Made by a program: the position numbers and the translations under genes. This document shows positions 1 to 11,007 of a stretch of 64,000 nucleotides of DNA, piece after piece (positions within the stretch are counted from its first letter, which is position 1; each line of letters begins with the position of its first letter). The DNA lies in assembly GCA_020466095.1 (NCBI GenBank), contig CM035806.1:162171379-162235378 (forward strand), written 5' to 3'. The notes under the pieces were generated by a model. It ran no database searches. It saw nothing but the letters and a program-made list of their open reading frames with translations, and had not been told where the DNA came from. Source of the DNA: Chlorops oryzae (lineage: Eukaryota; Arthropoda; Insecta; Diptera; Chloropidae).

Positions 1-960
1 CTTATCTTCGGAGCGTTAATTTTCACTGTCCATAAAAAGAATTTTTTTTTTTCTTATACGAAATGAATCGAAACTGAAAATGAAAGTGAAATTAAAAACT
101 TTTACCGACTGTCGAGTCAGCGAACAATAATTCCGGTTGAAATCCTTTCTCTAAATAGAAAAAAAGAAAGAGGAAATAATAAGAAAGCATTAAAGAAGTT
201 TTCAGAAGCAAAGGATCTTATTGCAGGAAGTTGTTTAGTGAATTGTGAATTTTAATGGCCATTTGTGTCCCATACGCCTATTTCGTATTCAATTGCAATG
301 ACTTAATAATGATTATGTGTCTCATATTCACCCACTCCGTTGCTCCATTCAGGCTCACTCCGTCGCTCGGTCGCTCTCACACTAACACTCGTACGAAATG
401 GTCTGAATATGCTCTCACCACATCAATTGCCCTCAAAGCCATTATTATCTTGTATAAATTTGTATATATATCAGTTGTTTTTTTTTTGGTTGTTGTATTG
501 GGTGGGAGAGCAAGAGGAGATAAACATATCATAAAATTTTATAGTCTTCCATCCCAGAGTTTACATAAGCAGTAATCAAAATGCTGTTATGCGATAAGTA
601 ACGATAATTTTATGCCGAATTCGCTATGCCTCATTGGTCAGCTCATAAAAATTTTTAACTTCTTGTGACATACGCACTTTTGTGAGTCATCGGATAACGT
701 GACATTTAAAGTGCCGGAGCTTCGCAGGCGAGAATAAACAGAGTTATCTTTAAATTGCTTAATTTATCGAAATGCTGATAAATTTTAATGTGCGAGAGAG
801 GATTTCTAACGACCGTTCGATATATTGATTGTTTATATTATATTTTTCAAATTCCGGGATGCTAAACCATGTGCGTTTCGATCACAACATTTTTGACGTT
901 TATATAAATTTGAAAATTATTTTGAATGTGTTTGAGAGGTCAATTAAACGAACAGAACCG
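1..960. other. AT-rich non-coding flank, nothing recognised
   Basis: Short open frames only, with no protein pattern. No inverted repeat or tandem array stands out. Confidence 0.5.
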
Positions 961-2212
961 GACAAAGGAAAAGAACGGGATAGGAAAGAAAAAATTTAGA
1001 GGGAAAAAAGGGACCAAAAAGGGGGATTAATAAAGGGAAGGTTTTGAAAGGGAAAAATTTTAAAGGGGAAATATAATTTTTTATATTTTTTATTAATAAT
1101 ATTAAGGGAGAAGAGAGAGAGAGAGAGGGAGAAAGGGGATAGAGGAAAACAAAGAGGGAAGAGAGATTTAAAGAGGAATTAAAAAGATAAAGAATTTAAA
1201 TTTAAAGAGAGAAGAAAGAGGAAAAAAATTAATTTTTTTTTTCATTTTATTATAAAAAATTTTTTGAAAAGGGGAAGAAAAAGGGCATAAATTTTTCCGT
1301 TTTCATAGGCAATTTCAAAAATTCTTTTAAAAGGGGAAGAGCCCAGATCTTTTATAGGAATTTATTCCCCTTTAATGTTGAATTATAGAAATTTTAGAAT
1401 GTGCAAATTGTTTTTTTTTTTTTTTTATGGGAATTTTTTCGGGTGTAAATTAAAGCCCAAGACATTTTTTATTTTTTTTTATATTTAAATTTAAATTTTT
1501 TCCCTTTTATTGGGTTGACAATCGTGGATAATTTTGGGTATTTATGCACGGAATTTTTTTTTTTTGTTTCGGAACAAATTACATTTGAACCGGGACCCTC
1601 GATTTAATCGAATTTTTAATTATTTTTTTTATTTTTTTTTTTTATTTTTTTGTTTTTGTTCTTTATGATGGGAAACTTTTGGTTTTTATTCGCGGGGGTT
1701 TTTTTTTTTTTTTTTTTTTTGTTAACCGCGCCAATTTGCCCATTTGAAAGTGGAAAACCATTAATGCAAAATTAAAATTTCTTCTCATTACTTTTTTTTT
1801 TTTTTTACTTTTTATTTTTTTTTGTTCTTTTTGAAGGGCCGCTTTTTCTTTGCTTGGTGGGGTTTTTTCGGAAATTTGCGCCTTGAAATTTTTAATGAAA
1901 ACTAATAAATTTGTGAAACAAAAACAATTACGAATGAAAATTTTTGGGTTTAAAGGTTTTGAAGCAAAATTTAATAATTTTCGAATTCAAAAAAAAAAGA
2001 AGGGGTTTTTTTCATTTCTTTTTTTTAAATTTTTTTAAAATTTTCAATTAAAATTCCATGCCCTTCTTTTAATGATGGTTTTCTTGTTTTTCTTTCAAGC
2101 GGGGGCCCTTTTGGCGATTTTTTGTTTTTGTTTTATTTTTTTTAAAATTTTTAAAAAACGCCAAATTTCACCTTTTCCTGGGATTGGGTTTTTAAAAAGA
2201 ATGAAAAAATAT
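961..2212. other. homopolymer-rich low-complexity tract
   Basis: The segment is dominated by runs of T, A and short G-purine tracts (many T runs of 8-22 bases, and A/G-rich 960-1290). It contrasts sharply with both sides. It could be a genuine low-complexity region or poorly resolved assembly sequence. No gene is visible. Confidence 0.6.
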
Positions 2213-2502
2213 TTAAATAAATTGAAAATACTTGACTCAATGGGACTTGATAAGAGCGCTTTCGACAGCAAGTACTATTTCAAGTAATATTTCAAGAATT
2301 TAATGAAGTAAGATCCGTTTTTGTAAGCCTTGAAGGAGCGTCTTTCATTTGCTTGTTTGGTTATGATTTTCTTCCAGGAAATGCCGCCATTGAAGGATGA
2401 AAAATGAAAACTAATAGAGAACTGATGAAATCCAATAAGCCACTATCCGTTTTAATGCCAAGTGAATTGGAGTTAATCGAAATTGAGATTTTGAAATCCG
2501 CA
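2213..2502. repeat. left copy of a distant inverted repeat (partner 8042-8312)
   Basis: This stretch is the reverse complement of 8042-8312, with small substitutions and indels. Shared landmarks include TTGACTCAATGGGACTTGAT and GAAATGCCGCCATTGAAGGA. The shared block looks like a piece of a gene: an open stretch, a GTAATA donor-like site at 2286 and a TTCTTCCAG acceptor-like site at 2379. I do not recognise the peptide. Confidence 0.75.
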
Positions 2503-3877
2503 AGAATTTGGCAAGGCGTATTTGATCGAGACGCCCGCCAACTTGCGATGCAAGATGGTCTGGGTTTTGACTCCCAGCTTAAGTCGTTTAGTCGAATTTT
2601 AATTTCAAATCCTTTTCATACAAAATCTTTCAGTATTCAAATTTTCACAATTCATTTCATTGCCTGATGTGTCTTTTCAATTTAATGCATAGCAATCGTA
2701 AACGGTCATCAGTTCTCAATAACATATCGAACGAGAGAAAGGGCAATAAATATTAAAGGCAGGGAGTTTTCTTGAAATATTTATGTTTTATTTTAATTAT
2801 ATTAAAGCATGAATTGGTATGAAAACGTGCCAAAAAATTTCATCATTTATCTTAAGGGAATGAAAGAAGTTGAGAACAAGAATGAAAATAGGCATAGAGG
2901 GTTGTAAGAGTGAAGGATGAACAGGGAGGCCTGTCGTAAATAAAACCCCAAATGAGAAAAAGGGAAACAACAGAAGCAAACATTTTTTGGATAAACAAGT
3001 TAGCCTAATGACTTCCACCGGTTGATTGCGGGCTTAGCCACCTTAAGGGGTAACGTAAACAATTTTGTTAATTTGGTAGGCATGACACATGCGACAAGCA
3101 TAAATTCCATCTCAAAATTACAGCACGTGCGCGACGTATGTATGTCGTAGAGAAACGCATAGCTCGTCAATTACTACAATATATCGCCAGAGATATGCGA
3201 CATCCGGCAACCGGCAACCGACAATTGAAAAATCTCACCATTGCATATCGGCATGCGGGGATGTGCGATGCGCCTTCGAGGCTGTCTAGCGTGTGGTCAG
3301 AAAAAAGGATCGAAAATGTCGTGAATTTAATGAAATTATCGAAGAACACGAAGAACAAGACACTGAGCAACAGTGTACCGAATATAGTTTAAATATGAAT
3401 AAAAAAATAAAAACAAAGCGAGTGAGATGACAGTGAGTGGTGAGAATCTTAGGATGATACCTATACAGGGTGTCCACGGAACGATTATTTTAATACGCGA
3501 TAGCTTCCCTGCAATATTGAGCCTGTCGATTTCCCAAGAAGGACTGGCCATTGACCGGTCGAAATCCTATCGGTTATATTATGGCAGTTCGCTCCATCGA
3601 ATTCGACTTGCCAGCGGTCGGTAATAAACGGGGTTGGCTTAAGGGTAGTCTGTAAATGACACTTTCATCAACTTAGAATATATTTATTAGAAATTGGTTT
3701 TTTATTTTCTTATTTGAATATCCTAAAACCAGACCAAATTAAGACAATTGATCCAAAAAAACTGGCCTATGATCAGCCGTTTTTCGGATATGTCCCTCCC
3801 CTAGGACAGGCCCATGTTAAAAAGGTCCGTTGAATACATGAGAAGTGGATTTATGAGGGGACTAGTACTGGTAACAT
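2503..3877. other. non-coding region, no gene recognised
   Basis: Only short overlapping frames. The 3460-3620 part (CAGGGTGTCCACGGAACG, then GGACTGGCCATTGACCGGTC) resembles 53935-54000 in intron 42, so it is likely part of a dispersed repeat. Confidence 0.45.
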
Positions 3878-3975
3878 GAAGGACTGACCGAAGGCTACAC
3901 TTGGGTCAGTCCATATTACGGCAGGGGAAGGACTGACCGAAGGCTACACTTGGGTCAGTCCATATTACTGCAGGG
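3878..3975. repeat. two tandem 49-bp units, each a small hairpin
   Basis: Units 3878-3926 and 3927-3975 differ at about one base. Each contains GGACTGACC followed about 14 bases later by GGTCAGTCC, so each can fold into a stem of at least 9 bp. Confidence 0.85.
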
Positions 3976-4192
3976 TTATGTCAAGAGCTGTATTTTTTTG
4001 TTTTTGGACCAGACCACTAGTCAAAAAGGTACATCATGAAAATTGATGTTCCATTCATGAAAATTGCATCAAAATCGTCCATGCCCACCACCCATCAATG
4101 TCACTAAAATCTTTTACCCTAAGAGTATGCTAAGTATTTTTTTCATATTAAAATCATTGGAATTTATGAGAGTTTTTTGTTCCTGTGGAGCA

Positions 4193-5238
4193 GCTTGAGT
4201 TATGAGTTAAAGTTTGGTATTCTAAGGGCCAATATTACCAAACATATTTTAAAAAATTTTAAAATTAAATTAAAAATTTTTTTATTTTAAATTTCATTTT
4301 CAATATGCAACTTTTTTAAGTATAGCAAATTGTGGCAGCACGCTCCACTGTCAGGGTAGTCAGTCAAATTCACAAATGATTGAAATGTTATTTTAGAGCA
4401 TGGAGTCGTGTGCGCGCGATTTTTCATCAGTCTCATATCGCTGTAATCCGAATCCATAAATTTAAAGCTTTGCTTGTTTCGTTTTGCGCAGATTTTTTCC
4501 GTAAAATTTTAGAATGAATGTAATCAGCTGTTTTTCTACCGCCCAAAACAGGGCTGTTACCATATCTTTAAAAAAACTTAACCCTCTAACGGAATAGTTC
4601 TCAAGGACCATTCAAAATAGTGAATTTCACCAAAGATCGTTTCAATTGAATCATACGTGTAACACGCTTTAAAAGTCTTTTTTAATGAACTGCTCTATAA
4701 AGTAAAATAATAGTTGGAGATTTTGGCTCCTTAATGTTAAATAAGTTTAAAAATCTGTTTGGACTTTGATAATCAATTTAAATTGCTTCCGAAAACGACC
4801 TGCTAGTATTTAAAATTAAAAAAAAATATTTTAAAAATTTCTTGGTGAAAATGAAAATCAGATTTTATTTTTAAAATTTTTTTAAATATGCTTGGTAATA
4901 TTGGCCCTAAGCTAACACCAAAATGTACTCTGAGATATGCCAATTTATTCTTCCGAAAACACCGTTACGATAAAATGTCGCATTAGGGAGCTATACCCAT
5001 TTAAAACTTAAAAATCATCTACTATTTTTGAAATTTTTTTATATTTTTTATATGAAAAATCCCTGAAGTATACTTCGAAATATTTAAAATACTAACGAAA
5101 AAATTTATGATTTTTGAGTTTTAAATGGGTATAGCTCCCTAATGCGACATTTTATCGTAACGGTGTTTTGGGAAGAATTAATTGGCATATCTTAGAGTAC
5201 ATTTTGGTGTTAGCTTAGAATACCAAACTTTAACTCAT
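4193..5238. mobile_element. fold-back element with nested inverted repeats
   Basis: Outer arms: 4197-4228 (GAGTTAAAGTTTGGTATTCT) pairs with 5205-5238. Middle: GGCCAATATTACCAA at 4229 pairs with TTGGTAATATTGGCC near 4893-4907. Inner: 4909-5015 pairs with 5108-5215 over about 105 bp with few mismatches (shared core GGGAGCTATACCCATTTAAA). No coding sequence is inside. Likely a degenerate fold-back or MITE pile-up. Confidence 0.75.
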
Positions 5239-6243
5239 ACATAGATATGGGCCAAAAAACGGTCGAATAAACTTTTAAAAAAAATCTTTGTATAAAGTCG
5301 TACCGATAACTCAAAAAACGAATGAATACAGTTCGATTCCTCGTGCCCGAAATAGGGGGAAACCGTTGAATTCGGTCTTGTCATTAATATCTGGGCAATT
5401 CTATTATTAATTCTTCTTATTCGAACATAACACAACTTCAAAAAAGTCATCATTAAATTTTTGAATTTGCATTGTAGAAAATTGGCGTTACTTTTTAACT
5501 CGAAGTCCCACTGTGCGGCGTGATGCAGTGCGGTGCGGTGCTGTGTTAGTTAGCAACAAATCACCCCGGATATGTTTGTTTCTTGATGTTATGGCCGTTT
5601 GACGGTATTCCTGGCAGTATTAGTGTCGGATTAGGGCGGAGCTTAACGCTTTCGCATTTGCTTTGTCAATAACCAATTTCCGAAACTGAAGAGGCTTGAA
5701 GACCTACAGCAGCACAACAACAACAACAGCAACAGCATGCACGAAAAACGACAAGAAAATTAACAATCAAAACCGTCTGAAAAGAGCGATCCTAGAAAAC
5801 GTTTTGTTATTGTTTAGTTGTAGTGTTGAAAAGGCAAAAGTTCTCCTTATCCATATTTATGAACATTCCAGACACAATGGGAAAATTCTCGTTGAACGCG
5901 TTGTTGTTCTTCTTGTTGGTATTTTTCCTTTATTTTGTTGCTGTTTTTGTTATTGTTCATGTTGTTTGTTTGTCTTGCATTAAATAATTGAATTTAATTG
6001 CAACAAAATTCGCTTCAATCCATTCTCATTTCAGAGAAGCTTTTAAAAATGTGCATTCATTCGTCAAGACTTATTAGTGGTATTCAAGCAGCTGTGGAAA
6101 TTCGAATGTGCAAATTTTGCACTGGCAAAAGTTTCCACTTTTGCATGAACGACCGTGTTAGCAAGGTGTTTAAAGTAGGCGCGATATTAGCGAATTTGAA
6201 AACATTATAGCTTTAATTACATAAGAATAGGTAGTTAGTTTAA

Positions 6244-6315
6244 CCCATTTTAGGCCGGATGCTCGATTTGACGAACAAAGTCAATGGCTATTTGTTGTTG
6301 TCTGCTCAAAATGGG
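6244..6315. mobile_element. 72-bp TTAA-flanked miniature element
   Basis: CCCATTTT at the left end and AAAATGGG at the right end are directly flanked by TTAA on both sides (6240-6243 and 6316-6319), the piggyBac target duplication. It is too short to encode anything. Confidence 0.7.
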
Positions 6316-6491
6316 TTAAACAAATTTTTTATATGGCAATGGTTGACGCAGTAGACTTGGGCTTTACAAATTTCCACACAAAATGTCGCAAATTTTGCCC
6401 ATTAAAATCGATGTGCAATTCCATGCCAACAAATTTGCACAAACGCAAAATTTGCGGGGATGCAAAAATTGCACACCTGATTGAATCACAC

Positions 6492-6612
6492 TAGTGGTAT
6501 TCAAGCAACAGTGCAATCGCAGTGTGCAATATTTGCACTTGTCAAATTGCGTACAAAAAAAGCAGTGCAAATATTGCACACTGCGATTTGCACTGTTGCT
6601 TGAATACCACTA
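6492..6612. mobile_element. hairpin MITE with near-perfect 48-bp arms
   Basis: The left arm 6492-6539 (TAGTGGTATTCAAGCAACAG...) and right arm 6564-6612 are almost exactly complementary, with a 24-bp loop. TA flanks both ends. A longer, more diverged relative with the same terminus (AGTGGTATTCAAGCAGCTGT) begins at about 6074 and ends against it near 6492. Confidence 0.85.
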
Positions 6613-6811
6613 CTATTGTCTTTTAATAAATTTTAGGCAAATTAAATTAAATTAAATTGAATTTAAAAATAAAAAAAATAAATAAATAAATAAATAAAAA
6701 AAATCAAATAAAATATGTATAAATAAATAACTAGGAATTACTAATTGAATTTGAAGAAGGCTTTGAAGCTTTTGCAATTAAGAACAATATTTTTTGTTGG
6801 TCTATTACTAA

Positions 6812-6953
6812 CCCATTAGCGCCTACACATCAAAATAAAAATCTTCGATTTTTTTATTTTATTTATAATTTTTTATTTATTTATTAAATGCTTGTTTTTA
6901 ATGGTTTTCCAGAAATTCAGTGTTCTCAAACGATATCACTGGCCATTAATGGG
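6812..6953. mobile_element. TTAA-type miniature element, one decayed duplication
   Basis: Termini CCCATTAGCGCC and GGCCATTAATGGG are inverted. The right flank is TTAA (6954-6957) and the left is CTAA (6808-6811), one change from the expected duplication. Confidence 0.55.
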
Positions 6954-6992
6954 TTAAATCCATTTGATCATTATCGTCTCTAGGTATATTAA

Positions 6993-7438
6993 CCCTCAGT
7001 TACTAACATGAATTTCATGACACGGCTATTCTAACATCGGTCTCACACACCGAAATAAACATTCACACATATTTTGATGAAATTTTGCATTTTTCTTAGT
7101 TTTTATTAGGGGTATTCACAAAGGCGTGTTAAAAACGTTGGAAAATCGGAAAATTGCGACTTCTTAAAATTTTTGTAAAACTTTTTTGTATCTTGCACAA
7201 CTTTTTAAGCAGTAAAAAATTTTTCGACTTTACGACTTTCCTATTTTCCGACGCCTTTGTGAATACCCCTATTGTGTATAAAAATAAATTAAATATCCCT
7301 TTCCACATCGAAAGCAACAAGAGCACCGATCAAGGCAAAGCTATACAAACAGCGAACGCTCTAGAAGCTGAAATTTTGGCGCACAGAAAGCTTTAAATAA
7401 GTGTTCGATCCATGAGACCGCACGTTAGTAACGGAGGG
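6993..7438. mobile_element. piggyBac-type MITE, TTAA-flanked
   Basis: Inverted termini CCCTCAGTTACTAACATG and (reverse complement) CCCTCCGTTACTAACGTG differ at two of 18 positions. Perfect TTAA duplications lie at 6989-6992 and 7439-7442. There is no transposase. A TA-flanked hairpin MITE (7107-7271) is inserted inside, so this element is the older of the two. Confidence 0.85.
7107..7271. mobile_element. TA-flanked MITE nested in a piggyBac-type MITE
   Basis: Inverted ends GGGGTATTCACAAAGGCGT and ACGCCTTTGTGAATACCCC are perfect and flanked by TA. Related in terminus to the hairpin at 6492-6612 (GTGGTATTCAAGC). Confidence 0.85.
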
Positions 7439-7442
7439 TTAA

Positions 7443-8041
7443 GAGTAAAACTCTACCACAAGCCCTGCGACATGATATCGTCGTCGTGCAGGCTGTGTAT
7501 TGAAAAAGCCTTCAGCTGCTAGTTCAACAATCGCAATTCCCTGGGGCGGAAAGCTCCCTGATTCCGCCAATGCCAACATCCATTTTGATATATGTTTGTA
7601 TGTATGGTATGTATGTGTTTTACATTCATCTTCCATTATGTTATATAATCGTTTAATTTTAGTTTGCGAAACATTACGGTACATTGGTCATGTCCAAAAA
7701 TTTATGCAATTCATTTTCAATTTTCATGTGAATGTTATTGATGAAAACAATGGTATATTTGCACCTTTGTGCTTTGATAAATTGATGTACTTGCTGCTCA
7801 GTGAATCATCATTTAATCCCTTTGCACCTTAATTTGGTTGATTGCACCTAATATTTAGACTTAATTATGTCTACTCTTAGTTATATAACATTTAATTATC
7901 TTCTGTTCTGAACATATTTGATTCCACGATTCATTTTTCAAATTTTCCAATTCGTCATATACACACATATGTACAATATACGTATGTAGGCATGTAGCTA
8001 CGTACATATACATTGTTTTTGAGAAATAAGGAAATTATTAT
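7443..8041. other. non-coding, nothing recognised
   Basis: AT-rich sequence with ATGT-type short runs near 7595-7615 and 7965-8015. An open frame of 110 codons at 7500-7832 has no domain pattern or coding bias. Confidence 0.45.
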
Positions 8042-8312
8042 TTTCAAATCTCAATTTCGATGAACTCCAATTCACCTGGAATTATAGCTAATCGGATTTC
8101 ATCAGTTCTCCATTAGTTTTCACTTTTCATCCTTCAATGGCGGCATTTCCTGGAAGAAAATCATAACCAAACAAGCAAATGAAAGACGCTCCTTCAAGGC
8201 TTACAAAAACGGATCTTACTTTATTGAAATTCTTGAAATATTACTTGAAATAGTACTTGCTGTCGAAAGCGCTCTTATCAAGTCCCATTGAGTCAAGTAT
8301 TTTCAATTTATT
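8042..8312. repeat. right copy of a distant inverted repeat (partner 2213-2502)
   Basis: Reverse-complement copy of 2213-2502, about 5.5 kb away, recognisable over the full 0.27 kb. Homology ends near 8312. The adjacent stretch 8345-8496 (MPGALDVKRISYKKQIKQSH and following) follows a TTTCAG acceptor-like site, but no second exon was found. Confidence 0.75.
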
Positions 8313-8506
8313 TCCGATAATTGTTTTTCCATTGCAATTTCAGGCAACAATGCCAGGAGCGCTGGATGTTAAGCGCATTTCGTATAAGAAACAAATCAAG
8401 CAAAGCCATTTAGAATTTCCAAAGTTTACCCAGGCTACCTGCTTTAATACGTCAGCAAAAACAAACACCTTATCCGGTACACTCATGTTCGTGTAGCACA
8501 CTTTTA

Positions 8507-8637
8507 GGCCGCAATTATAGTGGAAGCAAAGCTGAAGCTGAAGCGTAAGCTGTCATGTGTTTGTTGTATTTTCGCAACAACAAATACCTGACAGCTTACG
8601 CTTCAGCTTCAGCTTTGCTTCCCCTATAATTGCGGCC
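8507..8637. mobile_element. Harbinger-type MITE, TTA-flanked hairpin
   Basis: Arms of about 48 bp (GGCCGCAATTATAGTGGAAG... and its complement ending GCGGCC) differ at about one base. TTA lies on both sides (8504-8506, 8638-8640). GGCC termini and a 3-bp TTA duplication are typical of PIF/Harbinger-derived MITEs. Confidence 0.8.
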
Positions 8638-8944
8638 TTAATGCAAGGAGTTTTCGGCTCCTTCGCTTTCAAGAGAAAGAGTGATGCTTTGACAAAAAAA
8701 AAAAAAAAACATTCCGAATCATATTGAAGCATAAATGCTATACTTATTACGTGCGGACACACTACGAACACGTATCAAATTACATTCGTCTTCGAATAAT
8801 TATTTTTGATTTTTTTGAGGATATTTGAATGCACTTATGGACTTTTCTTTTCTTAAGTAAAACTTATAAATATTTTAACTTGCCAGCTTACCATAAATGT
8901 TGAAAACGAATATCTCATTTCATTTGGTAAGCCAGCACCTTTAA

Positions 8945-9785
8945 CCCTTCTGCATTCTTTCAAAAAAGTAACACTTTTTGTCTTTTGGGTCAAAATGACC
9001 CAAGATAATAAAAATAATTTTTTTTTTTTTTTAATAAATTTTATTTTATTTTTTGTATAAATTTAAGGTTTTTTGTTTGATATTTATAAAGATAAATATT
9101 ACATTAAGTTATTTTAAGACTTATTTACACAATCTAGGCAGACAATAGCCTTAGTACTATGTGCCTTGCAAACATATTTTCGGCATTTTTCGCAAATAGT
9201 TGAATATTTATTTGAATTTTTATCATGGGGACAAAAGAAACAGCGCTGTCTTTTTCCTGAAGGCTCGATGAAAGACACACGGCTGGCATTCTTACTTGTG
9301 GGAGGAGATTCCGAACCGGATGCCATTTCAAGGGCACGTTCTGACCTTTGTCTTGTGTTTTGAATTGCTTATACAACATTCTTGACCGATTTTCCGTAAG
9401 GTAGTCTTTGCCGTCGCAAAATATGTGGTCTTATCAACTGATTTCCTAGATCCGCGAGGTACAATCGGCGTCTGAACATTTTGTTGCTGTTCCAAGAAGG
9501 GTTAATTTCAGTCCATATAATATAGGAATTTATCATTCTGTCGGCCAACTAAAATATCAATGGGGTCAAAATGACCCACAAACGCTTCATGTGTTTGAAA
9601 AACCTATTTATGCTTCTATGTAAAACAAAAGTAAATTTATTTTATTGTTTTTTAAAGATATCCCATCTATTTGATATTTTTATGGATAAAATAAAACATT
9701 ACGTCAATACAGAAAGTTGAAGTCGGTCATTCAACGAAATTTAATTTGAAATTGGGTCATTTTGACCCAAAGAGTGCAGAAGGGT
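8945..9785 (-). mobile_element. piggyBac-type element, internally deleted, intact ends
   Basis: Ends are CCCTTCTGCA and TGCAGAAGGG, an exact inverted pair flanked by TTAA (8941-8944 and 9786-9789). The palindrome TGGGTCAAAATGACCCA or a close form recurs at 8987-9003, 9562-9578 and 9754-9770 and is a likely subterminal transposase-binding repeat. The other arm of the surrounding inverted repeat (near 11738-11750) reads straight through with one TTAA, showing the empty site. At 841 bp it cannot encode a full transposase (usually about 550-600 residues). Confidence 0.92.
9114..9379 (-). pseudogene. C-terminal remnant of a piggyBac-type transposase
   Basis: On the minus strand the last about 45 codons read a cysteine-rich module, RCFFCPHD...CEKCRKYVCKAH...CLDC, followed by a stop. 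This CxxC pattern is the C-terminal zinc-binding (PHD/RING-like) tail that recognises the ends of piggyBac elements. Upstream frames shift (a second minus frame covers 9134-9379), and the DDD catalytic core is absent, so it is not functional. It lies inside the element 8945-9785, in the position expected for the 3' end of the transposase. Confidence 0.8.
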
Positions 9786-10949
9786 TAACACAAAATTGCA
9801 AACAAAAACATATATGCTCACGATCGATTTTTTAGATGCCGATGAAGCGAAAAATTTGAGGAATTTTCTCTAAAAATAGATTTTCTGTTAAGGTTTAACG
9901 GTCTTCAGAGTCTTATTTTCTTAGCCGACCTTAAAAATATGTGAGAGAACGTGTTAGAGGCGTTCATTTTATTTAATACGAGGGCTAATTCGATCAAACC
10001 GTATGATGCATAGTCGAGATGTGCTTGAAAAAGCCTTTAAAAATAACTTTTGAGCTGCCTTATTTATTGGATGGTATCAAATTTGATTGCCGCAAAATTG
10101 TCATCATTGAGAAGATAAAAGTTCATGTTTTGCGTATCTGCCATGGCACATCCATCTAGTTGGAGTTATGTCTAAGGCTTAAAGATTTAATCCGACACAT
10201 CATAGATAATTTGTGTCCGTCTTATAGCCTGCTGACGATGGTGCTTGGAACAGCTTAAAACATCCAATTCGAAAGACGAACAAGATGCCCCACGAATAAT
10301 GCTGTATTGCGATGGGCGAATGAAAGGATGATTCAATGATGGCATAACAATGAACGAATTGCTCAAGTTGAATATTGTGCTTTCGTTACTATTTGAGATA
10401 TACTCAACAACGATTAACGGTGTCGTAGGAGCTTATACATAGCTGACAGAAAATCGCACAAAAGTACCAAATAACATAATCACAGAATTTGAGAATGTGA
10501 AAACTTTAGTCGAAGTTAGCGAGGAACACAGGGTTGGCGAGAGCATCATATAGACGCATCGAAAGGGAGTGCTGTTATTTGGAGTGCCGATGATGACGAC
10601 GACGTCTGATGACAACGGCTCTTGCTGTTTGTGTTCGCTGGAGTCAGAGTCAATTGAAAACGTGCCAGCCATTGGCAATGACGATTAATCGGCTTTCATG
10701 TTTCCGGATTCGATGTGATTGTTGCTCTTGGCCCTTCCGACACGCACATACAGACAAACGAGGAGCACGATAGCGATAACGTTGACAAGGTGGCACGTTG
10801 AGAAAATCCCTCACAAAGGGATCCTTGCAGCATCAACATCAATGGCAGTGGCAGTGGATGTAGCAGCATGTCAGCCGCACAATATCGGTGTCAACTGCTA
10901 TGATTGCCAGGCTAAAGACGGCTCTTCCATATAGTCGTTTTTGTGCGCA

Positions 10950-10975
10950 TATCTGTCTCTCTCTCTCTTCTCTCT

Positions 10976-11006
<31 letters not shown>

Positions 11007-11007
11007 G
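10950..11007. repeat. CT microsatellite
   Basis: Mostly TC dinucleotides with a few interruptions, in the centre of the 8777-11897 element. Confidence 0.9.

Noticed and set aside
5696..5983. 95-codon frame with Thr/Gln-coding triplets
   Set aside because: Short CAA/CAG-type triplet runs only; no conserved motif, no splice context and no partner exons.
8345..8496. possible exon (acceptor TTTCAG, then MPGALDVKRISYKK...)
   Set aside because: No matching donor or neighbouring exon; kept only as a note beside the inverted repeat.
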